Positions 58,300 through 64,000 of a DNA stretch of 64,000 nucleotides are shown here, in pieces. The first letter of the stretch is position 1, and each line of letters starts with the position of its first letter. The notes under the pieces were generated by a model. That model saw nothing but the letters and a program-made list of their open reading frames with translations, was not told where the DNA came from and ran no database searches. Location of the stretch: contig NZ_JALHAG010000001.1 in NCBI RefSeq assembly GCF_022819085.1, positions 207,395 to 271,394 of the forward strand, read 5' to 3'. Both the position numbers and the translations under genes were made by a program. This DNA comes from Planococcus ruber. Lineage in GTDB: Bacteria; Bacillota; Bacilli; Bacillales_A; Planococcaceae.

Positions 58300-58330
58300 A
58301 AAAAACCGCAGGCGTTTAATGCCTGCGGTC
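58300..58330 (-). terminator. Terminator of rqcH
   Basis: CCGCAGGC / GCCTGCGG (58306-58313 with 58321-58328) is followed on the minus strand by a run of T (58305 downward). Confidence 0.9.
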
Positions 58331-58338
58331 GGACAAAC

Positions 58339-60003
58339 TTATTTCTTTAATTTAATGACCAGGTCTTCATCCGGTGTGACGAAGACTGTTTTTTGTTCGA
58401 AATAAATGACAAATCCCGGTTTTGCACCGTTCGGCTTCTTCACTTGGCGCACTTCGGTGTAGTCAACCGGCACGGAAGAAGACTCGCGGGCTTTGCTGAA
58501 ATAAGCGGCGATGGCCGCCGCTTCAAGAATCGTCGTTTCGTCCGGGTCGCTGCTGTGGATAATGACATGCGAACCCGGGATGTCTTTCGTATGGAGCCAT
58601 GTATCGGATTTTGACGCCACTTTGAAAGTCACGTAGTCATTCTGTTTATTATTTTTTCCGACGGAAATCGGTACGCCTGTACTGGATACATACGGTTCGA
58701 CGGAAGGCTTGGTCGGTTTGTTCTTTTTCTTCGACTTCTGGGCTTTCATGAACCCTTGCTCTGCGAGTTCCTCGCGGATTTCTTCAATATCGGAAATGCC
58801 TGCTTGTTGGACCTGCTGCATCAGCGTTTCAAAATAATTGATGTCGTCCACCGTTTTTTCAATCTGCTCTTGCGTCTTGACGAGCGCAGTTTTGGCTTTC
58901 TGGTAACGGGAATAGTATTTTTGGGAATTTTCGATCGGCGTTTTCCGCGGATCTAAAGTGATCTTCACTTTTTCATCTGTATAATAGTTGTCCACTTCGA
59001 TTTCATTCATGCCCTTTGTGATCCGGTGGAGATTCGCCATGATCAATTCACCGTTTAATTGCAATAAATCCCGCTTTTCCGCTTGGTCTTGCTCTTTCTT
59101 CAATTTCTTCAATTTCAGTTTCAGCTTTGCCACTTCGTTCTGAAGCCAGCGCTCCAGATCGCCGGCTTGCTGTTTGACCCGGTCGCGCTCCGCTTTCGCA
59201 AAATACATGCGGTCCAGGAGTTCGCCTAAATTTTCGAACCGAAGCTCAGTGCCGCCGGTATGGGTAAGCGATGCAGCAGAAAAATAACTTTTTCCTTCGT
59301 GCTCTACATAATAGCCGAGAGGCTTAGGCGCGGAGAACGCAGCCAAAAATTCTTCAGCCGCTTTTTGCTTATCGTCTGCCTGCGCCATCCGGTAATGGAG
59401 TTCCCGTGCATTCAACGGAGAAAATCCGGCGTACTCGCTGACAATTTCTTTTTCAGTTAGTCCACCCAATTGCCCAGCTGCGCCAAAAGGATCCTTTTTT
59501 TCCTGGGAAGGCGGGAAAACATAAGGCTGTCCCGGCAAAATCGTGCGGAACGAATTGACGCTCGGCGGCAAATGCTTCAAGCTGTCGAGAATCATCATGC
59601 GCTCTGCATCGACCAAAATGACGTTCGAATGGCGGCCCATCATTTCCACATGGAGTTCGCGTTCGATATCATCACCGATTTCATTTTTTGCTTTGATCTT
59701 TAAAATGATCAGCCGGTCCATTTCGTGCTGGACGACTTCTGTAATCACGCCGCCTTCAATATGTTTCCGAAGCAGCATGCAAAACATCGGCGGCTCCGAT
59801 GGATTGACATTTGCCATGCCTGTCAGATGGATGCGCGAATAGGAAGGATGAATGGAGATTAATAATTTATGGTTTTGCCGCTGTGAACGAATCTGCAATA
59901 ACAGTTCTAGCTGATTAGGCTGATGAACTTTTGAAATTCTGCCTGACACCAGCTGCTGAAGCTCTGTTGTCATCGCTTTTGTAAATAATCCATCAAATGC
60001 CAT
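58339..60003 (-). CDS. rqcH: Ribosome quality control protein RqcH (YloA, NFACT family)
   Basis: A 554-residue Rqc2/NEMF homologue that binds stalled 50S-peptidyl-tRNA and adds C-terminal alanine tails. The NFACT-N domain (about 1-180) starts AFDGLFTKAMTTEL and includes MGRHSNVILVD (around 125). Helix-hairpin and coiled-coil regions (about 270-430) form the arm. The C-terminal NFACT-R domain (about 435-545) contains DTWLHTKDIPGSHVII. ATG at 60003 follows AAAGAGGGA; an in-frame codon six residues earlier lies inside that site and is rejected. YlmH, which works in the same pathway, is also in this window. Confidence 0.95.
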   Translation of the reverse strand: MAFDGLFTKAMTTELQQLVSGRISKVHQPNQLELLLQIRSQRQNHKLLISIHPSYSRIHLTGMANVNPSEPPMFCMLLRKHIEGGVITEVVQHEMDRLIILKIKAKNEIGDDIERELHVEMMGRHSNVILVDAERMMILDSLKHLPPSVNSFRTILPGQPYVFPPSQEKKDPFGAAGQLGGLTEKEIVSEYAGFSPLNARELHYRMAQADDKQKAAEEFLAAFSAPKPLGYYVEHEGKSYFSAASLTHTGGTELRFENLGELLDRMYFAKAERDRVKQQAGDLERWLQNEVAKLKLKLKKLKKEQDQAEKRDLLQLNGELIMANLHRITKGMNEIEVDNYYTDEKVKITLDPRKTPIENSQKYYSRYQKAKTALVKTQEQIEKTVDDINYFETLMQQVQQAGISDIEEIREELAEQGFMKAQKSKKKNKPTKPSVEPYVSSTGVPISVGKNNKQNDYVTFKVASKSDTWLHTKDIPGSHVIIHSSDPDETTILEAAAIAAYFSKARESSSVPVDYTEVRQVKKPNGAKPGFVIYFEQKTVFVTPDEDLVIKLKK

Positions 60004-60059
60004 GAAAAATCCCTCTTTCAAATCGTTTTGTTCTATCTTATCATTTTCACCGCATATTA

Positions 60060-60068
60060 TGATATAAT
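60060..60068 (+). promoter_or_regulatory. Extended -10 promoter of the remA-gmk-rpoZ operon
   Basis: TGATATAAT is an extended -10 with a full-consensus hexamer, 66 bases before remA. The -35 region (TTATCA at 60038) is at a long spacing of 19 bases. Confidence 0.6.
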
Positions 60069-60133
60069 AAGACAGTTAGATAGAAAACGAAGAAGAATGA
60101 TCAGCTGCAAATGGCGGTGATGGAGTGAAGAAA

Positions 60134-61015
<882 letters not shown>

Positions 61016-61016
<1 letters not shown>

Positions 61017-61240
61017 TGTTATACCCTTCTGTTGACAAACTAAAAACTCAAATCGATTCAAAATATTCACTGGTTGCGCTTGCTTCTAAGCGGGCACGCC
61101 AATTGCACGAACACGGCGACGAAAAGCTCGATAAATACGTTTCCCATAAGTCCGTCGGCAGAGCGCTTGAAGAAGTCGCTGCCGGAGCCCTAAAACCGGA
61201 ACACCAAGATGAATTTGCAATTTATGAAGATGAAATTTAA
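61016..61240 (+). CDS. rpoZ: DNA-directed RNA polymerase subunit omega
   Basis: A 74-residue omega subunit that helps fold and assemble beta-prime. MLYPSVDKL opens the protein and YSLVALASKRARQL (around residue 17-30) is the family core. It overlaps the gmk stop by one base, so gmk and rpoZ are translationally coupled, the order used throughout Bacilli. Confidence 0.96.
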
Positions 61241-61259
61241 CGATTAATCGTAACCGACG

Positions 61260-61299
61260 ACTCCCAGAGCAACTTTGTTCTTTGGGAGTTTGTTGTTTA
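61260..61299 (+). terminator. Probable terminator or attenuator after rpoZ
   Basis: ACTCCCA (61260-61266) pairs with TGGGAGT (61283-61289), with further partial pairing inside, and is followed by TTGTTGTTT. The T tract is interrupted, so readthrough into coaBC is likely. Confidence 0.6.
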
Positions 61300-61314
61300 G
61301 AAAGGGTGTTTATA

Positions 61315-62520
61315 TTGTTGGCAAATCGTAAAATTCTATTGTGTGTAAGCGGAGGGATCGCCGTTTATAAAGCGGTTGCGCTTGTCAGCAAGCTATCCCA
61401 AGCGGGAGCTTCCGTCAAAGTGATCATGACCGAATCAGCCCGCCAATTTGTCCAGCCTTTATCTTTTCAAGTGATGTCGAGAAACGATGTCTATTTTGAT
61501 ACATTCGACGAAAAAGATTCATCAGTCATCGCCCATATCGATTTAGCGGATTGGGCAGATTTGATCCTCGTGGCTCCGGCAACAGCCAATGTCATCGGCA
61601 AACTGGCGAATGGCATCGGCGACGATATGGTCACAACGACGTTGCTCGCAGCCACGGCTCCTATATGGATGGCACCGGCGATGAATGTCCATATGTACGA
61701 CCATCCGGCAGTTAAACGCAATATTCAGCAGCTTCATGAAGACGGTGTGCGCTTCATCGAACCTTCTGAAGGTTTTTTGGCATGCGGCTATGTTGGAAAA
61801 GGGCGTCTGGAAGAGCCTGAAAAAATTACCGCGCTGGTTGCAGATTTTTTTGCCGCCCCTAAACCATTGGCAGGCAAAAAAGTGGTCGTGACAGCAGGTC
61901 CCACAAGAGAACGGATAGACCCTGTACGTTTCTTGACGAATTTCTCAAGCGGCAAAATGGGCTATGCCATGGCCGAAGCGGCAGCGCAAATGGGAGCTGA
62001 AACGATTTTGATCAGCGGCCCTGTTTCCTTGCCAGTGCCAAATGGAGTTACCCGGATTTCCGTGGAAAGTGCAGCAGACATGCTGGAATCTGTCAAACTG
62101 CATTTCGATGATGCGGATATGGTCATTAAAACGGCAGCGGTTGCCGACTATCGCCCAATTGCCGTGCATCCCCAAAAGATGAAGAAACAAGAAGGCGGCT
62201 CAACAATTGAACTGGAGCGGACGGTCGATATTCTGCATTATTTGGGTGGACAGAAAATCCATCAATTATTGATCGGTTTTGCGGCGGAAACAAACGATGT
62301 GGCAAAATACGCTAAAGACAAACTTCAGCGAAAAAATGCCGATTATATCATTGCGAACGATGTCAGTGAAGCGCAGGCGGGCTTTGAATCCGATACAAAC
62401 CGGGTGACTGTCTACGGCAAAGGCGGATTTGAACAGTCCTTTGAAATGATGCCGAAAGCAGAACTGGCACGCCAACTTTTAGCGATGATCCATGAACAGG
62501 AAGAGCGCCATGATCGCTGA
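61315..62520 (+). CDS. coaBC: Bifunctional phosphopantothenoylcysteine decarboxylase/phosphopantothenate--cysteine ligase
   Basis: A 401-residue CoA synthesis enzyme. The N-terminal flavoprotein CoaC domain (about 1-185) shows VSGGIAVYKA, APATANVIGKLANGI and ACGYVGKGRLEEPE, which holds the catalytic cysteine. The CoaB domain (about 187-395) has TAGPTRERIDPVRFLTN and SSGKMGYAMAEAA. The start is TTG at 61315 or 61318; I choose 61315 for spacing to AAAGGGTG. It overlaps priA by 11 bases. With coaD and panE, three CoA pathway genes lie in this window. Confidence 0.95.
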   Translation: MLANRKILLCVSGGIAVYKAVALVSKLSQAGASVKVIMTESARQFVQPLSFQVMSRNDVYFDTFDEKDSSVIAHIDLADWADLILVAPATANVIGKLANGIGDDMVTTTLLAATAPIWMAPAMNVHMYDHPAVKRNIQQLHEDGVRFIEPSEGFLACGYVGKGRLEEPEKITALVADFFAAPKPLAGKKVVVTAGPTRERIDPVRFLTNFSSGKMGYAMAEAAAQMGAETILISGPVSLPVPNGVTRISVESAADMLESVKLHFDDADMVIKTAAVADYRPIAVHPQKMKKQEGGSTIELERTVDILHYLGGQKIHQLLIGFAAETNDVAKYAKDKLQRKNADYIIANDVSEAQAGFESDTNRVTVYGKGGFEQSFEMMPKAELARQLLAMIHEQEERHDR

Positions 62521-64000
62521 AGTCATTGTCGACGTCGCCGCACATCCCATTGACCGGCCATTCGATTATGCAATTCCTGCACCCTTGCAAGTTTTAGTTG
62601 AACCGGGCATGCGGGTGAAAGTGCCATTTGGCAACCGCAAAGTCCTCGGGTTCATTACCGCGATAAAAGATACGACAGCGTTTGATCCGGCGCGCTTAAA
62701 GCCGATCCATGAATTGATGGACGTCGTGCCGGTGCTCAATGAAGAATTGTTGGACATGGCGAAATGGATGAAAAAGCAGACCGTCTGCTTTGAAATTGAT
62801 GCCCTTCAAGTGATGATTCCTTCTGCGCTCCGGGCAAAATACGAAAAGCGTTTTGTGCTGAATGCACCGATCGAAGAAATTGCGGCGCCTTTGCAGGCCT
62901 ATTTTGGCAAGCGGCCATTTGTCCGCGCCCAGGAAGCTGTCGAAGTCTATGGGTTATTGAAAAAAGAACTAGAAAAAGGCACGATTGTCGCAGACACGGA
63001 TATCTCCCAGCAGACTGCTGTGAAAAAAGTCCGGATGATCCACATCACAGATTCGCTTGAAACATTGGAATCGATTGAAATCCGGCCGAATGCGAAACAG
63101 CAGCTGAAGTTAATGGACTATATGAAAGAGAATTTGGGAAAATCCATCGAATCTTCCCGGATGCAAAAAGATGCCGGCACCACTTTGCCGACAATTTACA
63201 GTTTGGTCGAAAAAGGGGCTGCTATCATCAATAATGAAGAGCTTTACCGGGATCCGAAATTGCAGTCGGAAATCGAACGAAAGCCTTCCTTGCAGCTGAC
63301 GGATGCGCAGCAAATTGCTTTTGATGCAATCGACGGGTCGCTGAATACTTCCAAAACGTTCTTGCTTCACGGCATCACGGGAAGCGGAAAGACGGAAATT
63401 TATCTCCAGACCATCGACCAAGTGCTGAAAGAAGGCAAAGAAGCGATCATGCTGGTGCCGGAAATTTCGTTGACCCCGCAAATGACGCTGCGCTTTAAAG
63501 AACGTTTCGGCGATATGGTCGCGGTTCTGCACAGCGGATTGTCGGCTGGCGAAAAATACGACGAGTGGCGGAAAATCCAGCGCGGCGAAGTGAAAGTGGT
63601 GGTCGGTGCCAGATCGGCCATTTTTGCGCCTTTCCGTAACCTCGGCTTAATCATTCTGGATGAAGAACATGAATCCAGCTATAAACAGGACGACTCGCCG
63701 CGCTACCATGCGCGCGATGTGGCCATTTGGCGCAGTGAATACCATCAATGCCCGGTCATACTGGGCAGCGCCACGCCTTCTTTGGAATCCTATGCCCGTG
63801 CGCAAAAAGGGGTCTACGAACTTTTGGTGCTCGAGCAGCGAGCGAAAAATCAGCCGCTTCCCGAAGTCGAAATCGTCGATATGCGCGAAGAGCTTCGAAG
63901 CGGCAACCGATCGATGTTTTCTGTACCGCTCGCAGAAGCGATCCGGGAGCGGCTCGAACGGAAAGAGCAGATCGTCTTGTTCTTGAACAAACGCGGCTAT
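62510..64000 (+). CDS. priA: Primosomal protein N' PriA (N-terminal 497 residues, 3' end outside window)
   Basis: The replication restart helicase, read in frame from ATG 62510 to the last base of the window. The 3' DNA-binding domain opens with AEVIVDVAAHPIDRPFDYAIP. A winged-helix region (about 125-260) follows, then the helicase domain with Walker A HGITGSGKTEIY (around residue 285) and the DEEH box in LIILDEEHE (around 381). The region beyond about residue 490, including part of the zinc-binding module and helicase lobe 2, is cut off by the window edge. The gene overlaps coaBC by 11 bases. Confidence 0.96.
   Translation, partial: MIAEVIVDVAAHPIDRPFDYAIPAPLQVLVEPGMRVKVPFGNRKVLGFITAIKDTTAFDPARLKPIHELMDVVPVLNEELLDMAKWMKKQTVCFEIDALQVMIPSALRAKYEKRFVLNAPIEEIAAPLQAYFGKRPFVRAQEAVEVYGLLKKELEKGTIVADTDISQQTAVKKVRMIHITDSLETLESIEIRPNAKQQLKLMDYMKENLGKSIESSRMQKDAGTTLPTIYSLVEKGAAIINNEELYRDPKLQSEIERKPSLQLTDAQQIAFDAIDGSLNTSKTFLLHGITGSGKTEIYLQTIDQVLKEGKEAIMLVPEISLTPQMTLRFKERFGDMVAVLHSGLSAGEKYDEWRKIQRGEVKVVVGARSAIFAPFRNLGLIILDEEHESSYKQDDSPRYHARDVAIWRSEYHQCPVILGSATPSLESYARAQKGVYELLVLEQRAKNQPLPEVEIVDMREELRSGNRSMFSVPLAEAIRERLERKEQIVLFLNKRGY

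Overview
The window is a continuous stretch of housekeeping chromosome from a low-to-mid GC Gram-positive bacterium of the order Bacillales. Gene order follows the Bacillus subtilis ctaD-to-priA region closely (cta, ylb, mra/dcw, ylm, ileS, lspA, pyr, yloA/remA/gmk/rpoZ/coaBC/priA). Several sporulation genes found in that stretch of B. subtilis (spoVD, spoVE, spoIIGA, sigE, sigG, ylbJ) are missing, while the neighbouring vegetative genes are intact. I infer a non-spore-forming Planococcaceae member, Planococcus/Planomicrobium-like. The lineage is an inference from gene order and protein resemblance, not from a search.

Layout. 1-4440: the end of the caa3 cytochrome c oxidase operon (ctaD partial, ctaE, ctaF), then ctaG and the DUF420 gene yozB/ctaM. 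4440-14020: the ylb region, with a YtvI-like membrane protein, yugN, a CAP-domain protein, ricF, a GDPD-family phosphodiesterase, a structured leader RNA before ylbG, rsmD, coaD, the protease ddcP, tmcAL, a DUF177 gene and rpmF. 14100-18220: a crotonase-fold protein and a three-gene biotin-dependent acyl-CoA carboxylase. 18250-21200: panE, a DUF3397 gene and bshC. 21280-33125: a shortened division and cell-wall cluster, mraZ-rsmH-ftsL-pbpB-mraY-murD-divIB-(two DUF881)-sbp-ftsA-ftsZ. 33190-39220: yggS-sepF-yggT-ylmH-divIVA and T-box-controlled ileS. 39370-52390: lspA, the pseudouridine synthase ylyB and the complete pyr operon with two PyrR attenuators. 52430-64000: dsdA, a membrane-anchored L7/L12-like protein, a T-box-controlled argS, a VOC protein, an amino-acid ABC transporter pair without its ATPase, rqcH, and remA-gmk-rpoZ-coaBC-priA (priA runs off the end).

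How it works together. The region supplies terminal respiration and its assembly factors, septal peptidoglycan synthesis and Z-ring placement, de novo UMP synthesis, CoA and bacillithiol synthesis, two tRNA charging enzymes, translation quality control and RNA turnover. Regulation visible in the DNA is mostly RNA-based: two T-boxes, two PyrR attenuators and one leader RNA of unknown ligand. There is also a MraZ operator and many intrinsic terminators, several of them shared by convergent genes.

I saw no insertion sequence, prophage, CRISPR array, rRNA or tRNA gene, and no obvious change in base composition. I did not find an entirely new system. The observations most worth following are the ylbG leader RNA, the antisense gene between ylbG and rsmD, the ArgRS with an altered HIGH motif, the crotonase lacking both usual glutamates, and the trimmed dcw cluster.
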